DNA from: Oscillospiraceae bacterium
GTDB taxonomy: Bacteria > Bacillota > Clostridia > Oscillospirales > Oscillospiraceae
DNA length: 8,251 bases
Reading direction: 5' to 3'
Assembly (NCBI GenBank): GCA_017620315.1
Contig: JAFZQQ010000434.1
Span: 1-8,251, forward strand
Translations under genes and position numbers: made by a program
Part shown: positions 1-6,287 of the stretch, piece by piece
How positions within the stretch are numbered: the first letter of the stretch is position 1
How the letters are laid out: the number at the start of each line of letters is the position of its first letter
The notes under the pieces: model-generated
Database searches by the model: none
Seen by the model: only the letters and a program-made list of their open reading frames with translations
Told to the model about the DNA's origin: nothing

Positions 1-1
1 G

Positions 2-856
2 AAGCACATCGACCTCGCGCCGCAGAAGCGCGGCGTGGGATATCTTTTCCGGCAGTATGCGCTGTTCCCGAGCATGACGGTCAGGCAGAACATCTCGGCC
101 GCCATGCACGGCCTTCCGCGCGACAGACGCGATGCGGCTGTCACGGAGCGGCTGCGTTCCTTCCGTCTGGAGGGGCTTGAGGGGCTTTATCCGAACCAGC
201 TCTCCTGCGGGCAGCAGCAGCGCGTCGCGCTTGCCCGCGCGCTTGCCTCCGAGCCGGACTGCCTGCTGCTCGACGAGCCCTTCTCTGCGCTGGACAGCTA
301 TCTGCGCTGGCAGAGCGAGCTGGAGCTCGGAGAGCTGCTGCGCCGCTACGAGGGCGACGTGCTGTTCGCCTCGAACGACCGCGACGAGGTTTACCGCATG
401 TGCGACACCGTATGCGTGCTCTCGGACGGCAAGAGCGAGGAGAAGGCGACCGTCCGCGATCTCATGGCGGAGCCGCGCACGGTCAGCGCGGCGCTCATAT
501 CCGGATGCAAGAATTTCTCGCGCGTGAAGCGCATAGACGCAAGGCATGTGCAATGCATCAACTGGGGCGTAACGCTCGAGACCACGCAGGAGGTCTCCGG
601 CGTGTGTACCTATGCCGGGGTGCGCGCGCATAACCTGCACATAGCAAGAAGCGGAGAACCGAACCGCTTCGACGCGCGCGTTGTGCGCGTGATCGACGAC
701 GCCTTTTCGACGATACTGATGCTCGCGCCGGAGGGCGGGAACTCGCTGATGCGCATGGAGCTTCCCAAGGAGGAATGGGCGCTTATGCGCAAACCCGATA
801 TGGTTCTGCTCGGCGTTTCTCCGGAGCACGTTATGACGCTCTCCGGAGAGCTGTGA
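2..856 (+). CDS. modC: Molybdate-type ABC transporter ATP-binding protein (ModC-like), 5'-truncated by window edge
   Basis: This is the ATPase subunit of a probable molybdate/sulfate-family importer; it would sit on the cytoplasmic face and drive the permease. The frame is open from nt 2, giving 284 visible residues. GTG at nt 35 is internal, because KHIDLAPQKRGVGYLF before and across it is typical family sequence, so Walker A lies off the left edge. Visible parts are the Q-loop region (R17, YALFPSMTV), signature LSCGQQQR (67-74), Walker B CLLLDEPFSALD with D91/E92, switch region ASNDRDEVYRMCD (N125), and a C-terminal regulatory-like domain from about residue 155 (GCKNFSRV, WGVTLET, GVRAHNLHIA) resembling clostridial ModC proteins. 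Three motif residues differ from consensus: Q-loop Gln is Arg, LSGGQ is LSCGQ, and switch His is Asn. The reading frame is otherwise intact. modA and modB would be expected upstream, outside the window. The ABC family is certain; the molybdate substrate is inferred from resemblance. Confidence 0.85.
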   Translation, partial: KHIDLAPQKRGVGYLFRQYALFPSMTVRQNISAAMHGLPRDRRDAAVTERLRSFRLEGLEGLYPNQLSCGQQQRVALARALASEPDCLLLDEPFSALDSYLRWQSELELGELLRRYEGDVLFASNDRDEVYRMCDTVCVLSDGKSEEKATVRDLMAEPRTVSAALISGCKNFSRVKRIDARHVQCINWGVTLETTQEVSGVCTYAGVRAHNLHIARSGEPNRFDARVVRVIDDAFSTILMLAPEGGNSLMRMELPKEEWALMRKPDMVLLGVSPEHVMTLSGEL

Positions 857-895
857 GGAGGCACGGCGTCGACGTTGTTATCACTGCATATTGAT

Positions 896-938
896 AAAAC
901 CGCCGCCGGAGAGCCTTTTTTCGACTCCCCGGCGGCGG
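896..938 (-). terminator. Intrinsic terminator between convergent genes, best on minus strand
   Basis: Two 14-nt arms (900-913 and 925-938) flank an 11-nt loop. Read on the minus strand the stem is continuous, with one G-U pair, and is followed by TTTT (899-896). On the plus strand the same position is an A-C mismatch and the following T-run is weak (CTTATTTT from 945). It therefore mainly ends the minus-strand ABC operon, whose stop codon lies 15 nt away, and may also stop transcripts from the modC-like gene. Confidence 0.8.
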
Positions 939-952
939 TCTGCCGCTTATTT

Positions 953-2875
953 TCAGAAATCAATTTCAATTCCCATTCCGCGCAGGACGGAAACGGTCTC
1001 GGTCATGCGTTCGGTGATCCGCGGCGAGAACACGCGCGTGCGGCGCCCGTCCTCCTCCTCCTGCGGACGCGTCGACGTGTAGTCCGTCGTGTCGATATAG
1101 GTGGCATAGAGCTCCAGATCCCCGTTTGAGGTCGGCTGGTAGTCGAACAGCGAATCATTCACGCGCCCCGCCGCCACGTCGCGGAGGATCGCCTCATAGA
1201 CCGTCTTTACCTCGGCGGCGGTCAGCTCGCGCGAATCCTCGCCAAGATATTTTCCGTCCTCCGACCAGATCGACCTGCTGCAATAGCCGCCTGTAAAACG
1301 CAGATCCTGCGACGCGGCACCGGCGTCGTAAGCGTCGCCGTAAGAGCCGTAACCGTCCAGCGTGCGCCTGAGCGCGACGGAGGGCGCGTTGTAGAGCGCA
1401 GTCATCGTCGCCGCAGGCGACCGGTTATCGCCCAGCTCATTCGCGTAGAGCGTGAAATTTGAGTAGGAGCGCGAGATGAAGCGACCGTCCTTCAGGATAT
1501 AGTGAATGGTCAGATAGCCCGAGCTTGAGCCCGGCTCGTCGGATACGCCGCTCCGCGCCGAGACCTGGCGTGCCTTGTCGCCAACGGCGGCCTGATGAAG
1601 GTCGGTGACGAGACGCAGCGTTTCCACATCGGAGGATGCGGCGGAAAAGCCCGATCCGTTGCCGCCGTACCATGAAACGTTGGCGGAACCGATGCGGTCG
1701 ATGGTCGGGACATAGCTCTCAAAGCCTGTGAGGTCAAAGCTCATCCCCACTCCAAGCAGCAGCAGGATGCCAATGAAGACCGCCGCTCCCTTCCAGCCGG
1801 AGCGCCAGACGCGGAAGCTCTTTTTAAGCAGCATTTCGGACAGGAAATAGCCGATCAGCCCGGCGGCAGCCATGCACAGCAGGGAACCCGGCAGAGCGTA
1901 GTTTGCGCCTGTGCTGGCGAAGTTGGAGAAGATGATGAAATAGAACAGCCGTCCCAGCGCGAGCGCCGCGCAGAAGGCGACGCCGTATTTGAAGATGGGG
2001 CGCGCCCAGCCGACGGCGACGGTGGAGCCGGTCTCCTCGCTGCTCCGCCTGCGGTAGACCAGAAGCCCCAGCACGGCGAAGACAATGCCGACCGCGGCGT
2101 AAATGAGCAGCCAGTCCAGCCCGCGAAGGAAGATCCTTCCGCTCTCCGCTTTCATAATGATCGCGCCGCTTTCGGTGACCTGCCTTCGGTAATCTGTCGC
2201 CGCCTGTACGCCGTTTTGCATCAGCTTGACGATCGGCGAGAGCACGGTGAGCGCGGGCGTCGCGTCGCCCGACCAGCCGTAGAGAAAGCTGCCCGCATAG
2301 TCCCGCAGAAGCAACTCCACGCCGACGACAAGAATGTTCAAAATGCCGTAGAACACCGGCGCCGCGAGTATCTGCCCGGTGAACACCATGCAGAGCACGC
2401 CGAAGAGGTAGAAAAACAGCGTCGGCAGCGCGAGCGAGAGCAGCATCAGGCACACAATGCGCGCGTCGAACGCGCCGTTGACCGCAAGCGCAACCGCGGC
2501 GAGGAGCACCGCGAGAAGCAGCGCCGCGAGCTGCGCGCACAGTCCCGCAAGACAGTGCGTGAGATAGAGCGTATCGCGCCGGGCGGGCAGTGCGTGCAGC
2601 CCGTTCGTCGCCCTCGGATTGGTCAGATAGGAGAAAGCCGCCATCGCGAAGAGGATGCCGAAGACAAACGCTGCCCAATAGCCCGCGTTTGCGGCGGTGT
2701 TAAGGGTTTCAAACTGCTTGTTCCAGGCGCTCAGGTCACGGTCGTGCAGCTCCGAAAGACGCGAGATCGGAAGCAAAAGCACCCAGAACAGGGCGTAGCC
2801 CGCCGTCAGCGGCCAGTAGCGGCGCTGGTCGCTCCAAAAAACGGTCTTGTTAAAGTACGATATCCTTGACGGCAT
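953..2875 (-). CDS. ABC transporter permease with large extracytoplasmic C-terminal domain (YtrC/D-like, DUF6449-type)
   Basis: This is the membrane subunit of the exporter-type ABC system encoded with the upstream ATPase; the substrate is unknown. With the chosen start it has 640 residues. About nine hydrophobic segments are visible, near residues 21-40, 64-84, 108-132, 139-164, 169-190, 252-274, 295-317, 328-347 and 362-380. A soluble region of about 260 residues follows (FDLTGFESYVP onward), probably outside the membrane and resembling the domain of clostridial permeases annotated as DUF6449. ATG at 2875 is preferred because GGGAGG (2884-2889) lies 8 nt upstream and MPSRISYFNKTVF resembles family N-termini. 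ATG at 2896 (7 residues longer, with GGAGGAG further upstream) is the alternative. Either start lies inside the end of the ATPase gene (26 or 47 nt overlap), implying translational coupling. Related Firmicutes operons often respond to cell-envelope antibiotics; that role is inference here. Confidence 0.85.
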   Translation of the reverse strand: MPSRISYFNKTVFWSDQRRYWPLTAGYALFWVLLLPISRLSELHDRDLSAWNKQFETLNTAANAGYWAAFVFGILFAMAAFSYLTNPRATNGLHALPARRDTLYLTHCLAGLCAQLAALLLAVLLAAVALAVNGAFDARIVCLMLLSLALPTLFFYLFGVLCMVFTGQILAAPVFYGILNILVVGVELLLRDYAGSFLYGWSGDATPALTVLSPIVKLMQNGVQAATDYRRQVTESGAIIMKAESGRIFLRGLDWLLIYAAVGIVFAVLGLLVYRRRSSEETGSTVAVGWARPIFKYGVAFCAALALGRLFYFIIFSNFASTGANYALPGSLLCMAAAGLIGYFLSEMLLKKSFRVWRSGWKGAAVFIGILLLLGVGMSFDLTGFESYVPTIDRIGSANVSWYGGNGSGFSAASSDVETLRLVTDLHQAAVGDKARQVSARSGVSDEPGSSSGYLTIHYILKDGRFISRSYSNFTLYANELGDNRSPAATMTALYNAPSVALRRTLDGYGSYGDAYDAGAASQDLRFTGGYCSRSIWSEDGKYLGEDSRELTAAEVKTVYEAILRDVAAGRVNDSLFDYQPTSNGDLELYATYIDTTDYTSTRPQEEEDGRRTRVFSPRITERMTETVSVLRGMGIEIDF

Positions 2876-3746
2876 AATCCGCGCCTCCCAACTCATAAAT
2901 GAATATCTCCTCCAGCGTGAGCGGCACCGCCTCCATAAAGAGCGGGCCGAAGGCGCCGAGGCGCTGCTCGATATCGCTCTGCGCGCCGCGCAGGATGAGC
3001 GTGTGTATGCGCCCGACGGCGCTTTGATGCAGCACGGTGAGCTCGGCGGGCAGCTCCGGGAATTCGTTCTTGAAGACGATCTGGATCTTCACCGTGTTGT
3101 CCTGAAGCTCGCTCAGGCTGCGCTCAAGCAGCACCTTGCCGCGGTTCATGATGCCCACATGGTCGCAGACGTCCTCCAGCTCGCGCAGATTGTGCGAAGA
3201 GACCAGCACCGTCGTGCCGCGCTCGCTCACGTCCTGAAGGATCAGCCCCCAGACCTGGCGGCGCATGACCGGGTCGAGCCCGTCGACCGGCTCGTCGAGG
3301 ATGAGGCAGTCCGGCATACAGCACATCGCAAGCCAGAACGCGGCCTGCTTTTGCATGCCCTTGCTCATGCGGCGTATCGCCTGCTTTTCGTCAAGCTCGA
3401 AGACGTTTTTGAGCTTGTCGTAGCGCTCCGAGCTGAACTGCGGATAAAATCCTTTGTAATAATTTCGCATATCCCGGATGTTCGCCTGCGTAAAATAGTA
3501 CCAGTCGTCCGGTATGGATGCGACGCGCATTTTCACCGCGGGATTTTCCCAGACGTCCTCGCCGTCTATCCTTGCGCTGCCGGAATCCTGCCGGTACACG
3601 CCGGTCAGATGGCGCAGCAGCGTGGTCTTTCCCGCGCCGTTCGGGCCCACGAGACCGTAGATCGCACCCTTGGGCACGTTGACGTTCGCGCCGTCCAGCG
3701 CGTGAAAACCGTCAAAGCTCTTGACGAGCTCGCTTACTTCTATCAT
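2850..3746 (-). CDS. ABC transporter ATP-binding protein (YtrB-like)
   Basis: This cytoplasmic ATPase of 298 residues partners the permease encoded immediately downstream. Visible motifs are Walker A GPNGAGKTT (34-42), a family-type Q-loop replacement SIPDDWYYF (78-85), signature MSKGMQKQ (127-134), Walker B CLILDEPVDGLDP (147-159) and switch histidine in LVSSHNL (H185). SKGM in place of SGGQ and the Asp at the Q-loop position are, from memory, normal in the YtrB group and not signs of decay. ATG at 3746 is chosen because it forms an ATGA overlap with the repressor stop (3745-3743) and has GGGAGG (3757-3762) 10 nt upstream and GGAG 4 nt upstream. A TTG at 3767 would add seven residues but seems unlikely. 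It is the second gene of the GntR-ATPase-permease operon, transcribed from the promoter near 4155-4183. Confidence 0.92.
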   Translation of the reverse strand: MIEVSELVKSFDGFHALDGANVNVPKGAIYGLVGPNGAGKTTLLRHLTGVYRQDSGSARIDGEDVWENPAVKMRVASIPDDWYYFTQANIRDMRNYYKGFYPQFSSERYDKLKNVFELDEKQAIRRMSKGMQKQAAFWLAMCCMPDCLILDEPVDGLDPVMRRQVWGLILQDVSERGTTVLVSSHNLRELEDVCDHVGIMNRGKVLLERSLSELQDNTVKIQIVFKNEFPELPAELTVLHQSAVGRIHTLILRGAQSDIEQRLGAFGPLFMEAVPLTLEEIFIYELGGADYAVKDIVL

Positions 3747-4108
3747 TCTTCTCCGTCCTCCCTGCAAAGAGATTCGATCTCCGGCTGCGGCACTCCCATA
3801 GCGCGCAGCTCGGAGGCGGTTTCACGCAGCCTTTCGCACAGCTCGCGCCGCCGGGCGTTGTCCTCGGCGCGTTCGGCGCAGACCGCGAAGCTGCCCTTTC
3901 CCGGCACCGAAGCCGTCCAGCCCTCCGCCTCAAGCTCGTTGTACGCGCGCTGTATGGTGTTGGGATTGATCGCAAGCTGGCTCGCAAGCTGCCTGACGCT
4001 CGGAAGCTTTTCCCCGTCGGCTATCGCCCCGCTTATGATGAGCCGCCGCAAGCCGTCCCTGACCTGCTCGTATATCGGTCTTGCGTCGCGGTAATTTAGC
4101 GTGATCAA
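3743..4108 (-). CDS. GntR family transcriptional regulator, YtrA subfamily, TTG start
   Basis: This short DNA-binding repressor (121 residues) is a winged helix-turn-helix at about residues 10-77: PIYEQVRDGLRRLI, GEKLPSVRQLASQLAINPNT, IQRAYNELEAEGW, VPGKGSF. A short helical tail (about 80-115) follows instead of a large ligand-binding domain, which is the YtrA layout. TTG at 4108 is chosen because the next residues (ITLNYRDARPIYEQV) match family N-termini and AAAGGGGG (4116-4123) lies 7 nt upstream. The upstream in-frame codons to 4183 cover the -10 and -35 boxes and so cannot be translated from that promoter. It is the first gene of the operon, and its stop overlaps the ATPase start. Autorepression through the palindrome at 4132-4150 is likely. 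The inducer is unknown. Confidence 0.9.
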   Translation of the reverse strand: MITLNYRDARPIYEQVRDGLRRLIISGAIADGEKLPSVRQLASQLAINPNTIQRAYNELEAEGWTASVPGKGSFAVCAERAEDNARRRELCERLRETASELRAMGVPQPEIESLCREDGEE

Positions 4109-4131
4109 AGTCCGTCCCCCTTTCGTCAACC

Positions 4132-4150
4132 GTATTAACCGTGTTAGTAC
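4132..4150. promoter_or_regulatory. Probable GntR/YtrA-type operator
   Basis: GTATTAAC-CGT-GTTAGTAC is an inverted repeat with 8-nt arms, one mismatch and a 3-nt centre. It lies just downstream of the -10 box, on the predicted transcription start of the operon encoding the repressor. The TAC/GTA-ended palindrome and its place next to the regulator gene fit YtrA-type operators. Binding by this GntR protein is inferred. Confidence 0.65.
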
Positions 4151-4154
4151 AGTT

Positions 4155-4183
4155 AGGATAGCTTGCAAAAAGTCATTTGTCAA
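4155..4183 (-). promoter_or_regulatory. Sigma-A type promoter of the gntR-ABC operon
   Basis: On the minus strand there is TTGACA (4183-4178), a 17-nt spacer, then TATCCT (4160-4155). The -35 is a perfect match and the -10 matches at four of six positions. Transcription would start near 4148, leaving a leader of about 40 nt before the TTG start codon. Confidence 0.75.
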
Positions 4184-4224
4184 GAGGGTTTCTCAAAGTT
4201 GTGGAAGAAATTGGGCAAGATGCA

Positions 4225-4242
4225 TTGTTAAAAACATAACAA
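4225..4242. repeat. Inverted repeat upstream of the AGCS promoter
   Basis: TTGTTA-AAAACA-TAACAA has perfect 6-bp arms around a 6-nt spacer. It lies 11 bp upstream of the -35 of the symporter gene and about 80 bp upstream of the predicted start of the divergent operon. It could be a regulator binding site; AT-richness makes chance occurrence possible. Confidence 0.4.
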
Positions 4243-4251
4243 ACAGCTCTC

Positions 4252-4271
4252 TATTGACAAATCCGTCAATA
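4252..4271. promoter_or_regulatory. Palindrome overlapping the -35 of the AGCS gene, candidate operator
   Basis: TATTGAC-AAATCC-GTCAATA has perfect 7-bp arms around a 6-nt spacer. It contains the whole -35 hexamer (4254-4259) and runs into the promoter spacer, a placement typical of repressor sites. Its half-site differs from the GntR-type palindrome at 4132-4150, so a different regulator would be expected. Confidence 0.5.
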
Positions 4272-4282
4272 TTTGCTATTCT
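4254..4282 (+). promoter_or_regulatory. Sigma-A type promoter of the AGCS symporter gene
   Basis: TTGACA (4254-4259), a 17-nt spacer and TATTCT (4277-4282) precede the symporter. The -35 is perfect and the -10 matches at four of six positions. The predicted start is near 4289, giving a leader of about 57 nt. Confidence 0.75.
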
Positions 4283-4295
4283 GGTTGAGGATTTT

Positions 4296-4310
4296 TGAAC
4301 AGGGTGTTCA
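4296..4310. repeat. Palindrome at the start of the AGCS transcript
   Basis: TGAACA-GGG-TGTTCA has perfect 6-bp arms and a 3-nt centre. It falls at roughly +8 to +22 of the predicted transcript and is followed by TATTTTT (4312-4318). It could be an operator, or a small RNA hairpin with the T-run acting as a weak attenuator. The stem is short. Confidence 0.4.
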
Positions 4311-4345
4311 GTATTTTTGATGAAAATGGAGGAGTGAAAAGTCAC

Positions 4346-5743
4346 ATGGAAGCGATCAAAGAAATCAACGGCGCAATAAACGGCTTCGTATGGGGGCCCA
4401 TAATGCTGGCTTTGCTGGTGGGTACCGGTATCTACCTCAGCATTGCCACCGGGTTCAAGCAGTTCAGCAAATTCGGCTACATGTGGAAGAACACCATCGG
4501 CAAGATCTTCCAGAAGTCCGAAGCGGGCAAGGGTGAGATCACCCCGTTCCAGGCGGTTTCGACCGCGCTGGCGTCCACGGTCGGCACGGGCAACATCGCG
4601 GGCGTCACGGGCGCTATCGTCCTCGGCGGTCCCGGCGCCGTGTTCTGGATGTGGATATCGGCCATCTTCGGAATGATGACCAAGTTCACCGAGGTAACGC
4701 TGGCTGTCAAGTACCGTGAGCGCAACGCTCAGGGCGACTGGGTCGGCGGCCCGATGTACTATATCAAGAACGGTCTCGGCAAGAGCTGGAAGTGGCTGGG
4801 CACCGTGTTTGCCATCCTCGGCATGATCTGCGCCTTCGGTATCGGCAACCTGACCCAGATCAACTCGATTGCCGGTTCGGTCAACAAGATGATCGTCGCC
4901 TTCAATCCCAACGCGGCGAGCGCATCCTTTACCATCAACCTTGTCACGGGCATTGTCATTGCCGCTTTCTGCGCGGTCGTTCTCATCGGCGGCGTGAAGC
5001 GTATCGGCCAGGTCACGGAAAAGCTGGTCCCGTTCATGGCGGCAATCTACATCATCTGCGCGATCATCGTTGTTGTCGTTCACGCCGGTAAGATCCCCTC
5101 CGTGTTCGCGTCCATCTTCGCCGGTGCGTTCAATCCCCAGGCGGCTGTCGGCGGCATCGCGGGCTTCACCATTGCCAACGCCATCCGTCGCGGCGTGTCC
5201 CGCGGCGTGTTCTCCAACGAGGCCGGTATGGGCTCCGCGCCCATCGCCCATGCGGCGACCTCCGAGAAGGATCCCGTCAAGCAGGGCCTCTACGGTATGT
5301 TCGAGGTGTTTATGGACACCATCGTCATCTGCACGCTGACCGCTCTCGTCGTTCTCTGCGGCGCGAATCCCCAGTTCGGCAACGCTGACGTCGCCGGCGC
5401 TATGACCACGATCGACGGCTTTGCCTCCGTGTTCGGCGACAAGTTCGGCTCCGCTCTGCTGGCGATCGGCCTGCTGCTGTTTGCCACCTCCACCATCCTC
5501 GGCTGGTCGCTCTACGGCGTCCGCTGCGCCAAGTATGTGTTTGGACCCAAGGTCATCCGCCCATATGAGATCATCTTCTGCCTCGTCGTGGTGCTGGGCT
5601 CCGTCACCGAGCTCACGCTCGCGTGGGACATCGCGGACACCCTCAACGGTCTTATGGCTATCCCGAACCTTATCGCGGTGCTGCTGCTCAGCCCGGTCGT
5701 CTTCAAGCTGGTCAAGGAGCATTTCACCGCACTGAAGAAATAA
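4346..5743 (+). CDS. AGCS family sodium:alanine/glycine symporter
   Basis: This inner-membrane transporter imports alanine, glycine or a similar amino acid with Na+ (family knowledge). Its 465 residues match the usual 440-500. The family hallmark is clear: STALASTVGTGNIAGVTGAI (72-91) followed by GGPGAVFWMW (94-103). WVGGPMYYI (132-140) and RGVFSNEAGMGSAPIAHAAT (286-305) are also typical. About ten or eleven hydrophobic segments are spread from residue 15 to 453. ATG at 4346 is chosen because GGAGGAG (4328-4334) lies 11 nt upstream and MEAIKEINGAINGFVWGP is a normal family start. A TTG at 4295 would put the ribosome binding site inside the coding region. It has its own promoter and a strong terminator, so it is probably monocistronic and divergent from the GntR operon. 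The exact substrate cannot be read from sequence. Confidence 0.95.
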   Translation: MEAIKEINGAINGFVWGPIMLALLVGTGIYLSIATGFKQFSKFGYMWKNTIGKIFQKSEAGKGEITPFQAVSTALASTVGTGNIAGVTGAIVLGGPGAVFWMWISAIFGMMTKFTEVTLAVKYRERNAQGDWVGGPMYYIKNGLGKSWKWLGTVFAILGMICAFGIGNLTQINSIAGSVNKMIVAFNPNAASASFTINLVTGIVIAAFCAVVLIGGVKRIGQVTEKLVPFMAAIYIICAIIVVVVHAGKIPSVFASIFAGAFNPQAAVGGIAGFTIANAIRRGVSRGVFSNEAGMGSAPIAHAATSEKDPVKQGLYGMFEVFMDTIVICTLTALVVLCGANPQFGNADVAGAMTTIDGFASVFGDKFGSALLAIGLLLFATSTILGWSLYGVRCAKYVFGPKVIRPYEIIFCLVVVLGSVTELTLAWDIADTLNGLMAIPNLIAVLLLSPVVFKLVKEHFTALKK

Positions 5744-5750
5744 CTCTCGC

Positions 5751-5802
5751 ACAGATAAATGGAGCGGTTTCCGGAACCGCTCCATTTATCTGTATATTTT
5801 TT
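5751..5802 (+). terminator. Strong intrinsic terminator after the AGCS gene
   Basis: A perfect 19-bp stem (5751-5769 with 5775-5793), a 5-nt loop (TCCGG) and ATATTTTTT (5794-5802) start 7 nt after the stop codon. There is no T-run on the opposite strand, so it acts on plus-strand transcripts. It isolates rpsO from the symporter gene. Confidence 0.95.
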
Positions 5803-5824
5803 GCGAAATTTCGAGAAATTTTAC

Positions 5825-5853
5825 TTTACATTCGGGAAAAACTGTGGTAACCT
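5825..5853 (+). promoter_or_regulatory. Probable promoter of rpsO(-pnp)
   Basis: TTTACA (5825-5830), a 17-nt spacer and TAACCT (5848-5853) with a TGG extension just before the -10 (extended -10 type). The -35 matches at five of six positions; the -10 hexamer itself is weak. An A/T-rich stretch just upstream (5804-5824, including CGAAATTTCG) could serve as an UP element. The predicted start is near 5860, leaving a leader of about 85 nt. Confidence 0.55.
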
Positions 5854-5864
5854 AATCGGGCATG

Positions 5865-5935
5865 TTCCCCGGCTTCGTTTGCGGACAGACCACCTGCTCC
5901 CTTACGCAGCCGAGGGAGAATATTTGGAAAGGTGG
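5865..5935 (+). promoter_or_regulatory. Structured rpsO leader, possible pseudoknot masking the ribosome binding site
   Basis: Helix 1 pairs 5865-5874 (TTCCCCGGCT) with 5908-5918, with one bulged A at 5913. Its loop contains CCACCT (5890-5895), which is perfectly complementary to AGGTGG (5930-5935), the rpsO ribosome binding site. Pairing both at once gives an H-type pseudoknot. S15 represses its own mRNA through leader structures in several bacteria, including a pseudoknot in E. coli. That this leader does so is inference; it was not folded by program. Confidence 0.4.
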
Positions 5936-5944
5936 AAACACAAC

Positions 5945-6211
5945 ATGATGCTCAAAGACCAGAAGACCTCCATCATCGAGGCCAACCGTACTCATCCCAA
6001 CGACACCGGTTCCCCCGAGGTGCAGGTCGCCATTCTCACCGAGCGTATCAATCAGCTCACCGAACATCTCAAGGAGCACCCGCACGACAATCACTCCCGC
6101 CGCGGTCTCTACAAGATGATAGGTAAGCGCCGCAGCCTGCTCGACTACCTTATGAAGAAGGACATCGAGCGCTATCGTGCGTTGATCGCCAAGCTCGGAA
6201 TCCGCAAGTAA
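5945..6211 (+). CDS. rpsO: 30S ribosomal protein S15
   Basis: This small primary rRNA-binding protein of the 30S platform binds 16S rRNA in the central domain. Its 88 residues match the usual 88-89. Conserved blocks are [20 protein letters not shown] (19-38), [11 protein letters not shown] (48-58), RRSLLDYL (62-69) and [16 protein letters not shown] (73-88). ATG at 5945 is preferred because AAGGTGG (5929-5935) is 9 nt upstream. The adjacent ATG at 5948 is 12 nt away and would remove one Met. The frame is open further upstream, but that part covers the terminator and promoter. It is followed by pnp after 178 nt, the common bacterial order. Translation is probably autoregulated through the leader. 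Confidence 0.98.
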   Translation: MMLKDQKTSIIEANRTHPNDTGSPEVQVAILTERINQLTEHLKEHPHDNHSRRGLYKMIGKRRSLLDYLMKKDIERYRALIAKLGIRK

Positions 6212-6219
6212 AAAAGCAA

Positions 6220-6252
6220 AAAGGGCAGCGGAGGTTTCCTCCGCCGCCCTTT
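6220..6252. terminator. Hairpin after rpsO; terminator-like on minus strand, weak on plus
   Basis: AAAGGGC-A-GCGGAGG (6220-6234) pairs with 6238-6252 around a TTT loop. On the plus strand it contains an A-C mismatch (6227/6245) and is followed only by GCTGATT. On the minus strand the mismatch becomes G-U and the arm runs into TTTTT-GC-TTTTTT (6222-6210). So plus-strand transcription may read through to pnp, while antisense transcription would be stopped. It may also protect the rpsO mRNA 3' end. Confidence 0.6.
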
Positions 6253-6279
6253 GCTGATTAAATCCGCAGTTTTTATTGT
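6251..6279 (+). promoter_or_regulatory. Weak candidate promoter for pnp
   Basis: TTGCTG (6251-6256), a 17-nt spacer and TATTGT (6274-6279). Matches are three and four of six. The predicted start near 6286 would place the leader hairpin at the very 5' end of the transcript. A second promoter between rpsO and pnp is known in other bacteria; here the support is modest. Confidence 0.3.
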
Positions 6280-6287
6280 TTATCTGC

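Noticed and set aside
35..856. GTG at 35 as the start of the modC-like gene
   Set aside because: The codons from nt 2 already read as conserved ABC ATPase sequence, so the gene simply begins outside the window.
1824..2678. Second minus-strand frame (284 codons) inside the permease gene
   Set aside because: It is an Arg/Ala-rich out-of-frame product, whereas the permease frame gives clear membrane segments.
2847..4094. Plus-strand open frame (415 codons) opposite the ATPase and gntR genes
   Set aside because: It crosses two well-identified minus-strand genes, including their overlap, and shows no domain of its own.
4101..4298. Small plus-strand open frame (65 codons) in the divergent region
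   Set aside because: It covers both promoters and the operators, lacks a good ribosome binding site and has no recognisable product.
4193..5785. Long minus-strand open frame (530 codons) opposite the AGCS gene
   Set aside because: It mirrors a GC-biased real gene. The product is rich in Asp, His, Arg and Gly with no recognisable domain, it spans the AGCS terminator and promoter, and the plus-strand symporter is unmistakable.
5759..5944. In-frame extension upstream of rpsO
   Set aside because: It would be translated from within the AGCS terminator and across the rpsO promoter. S15 has a standard length when started at 5945.
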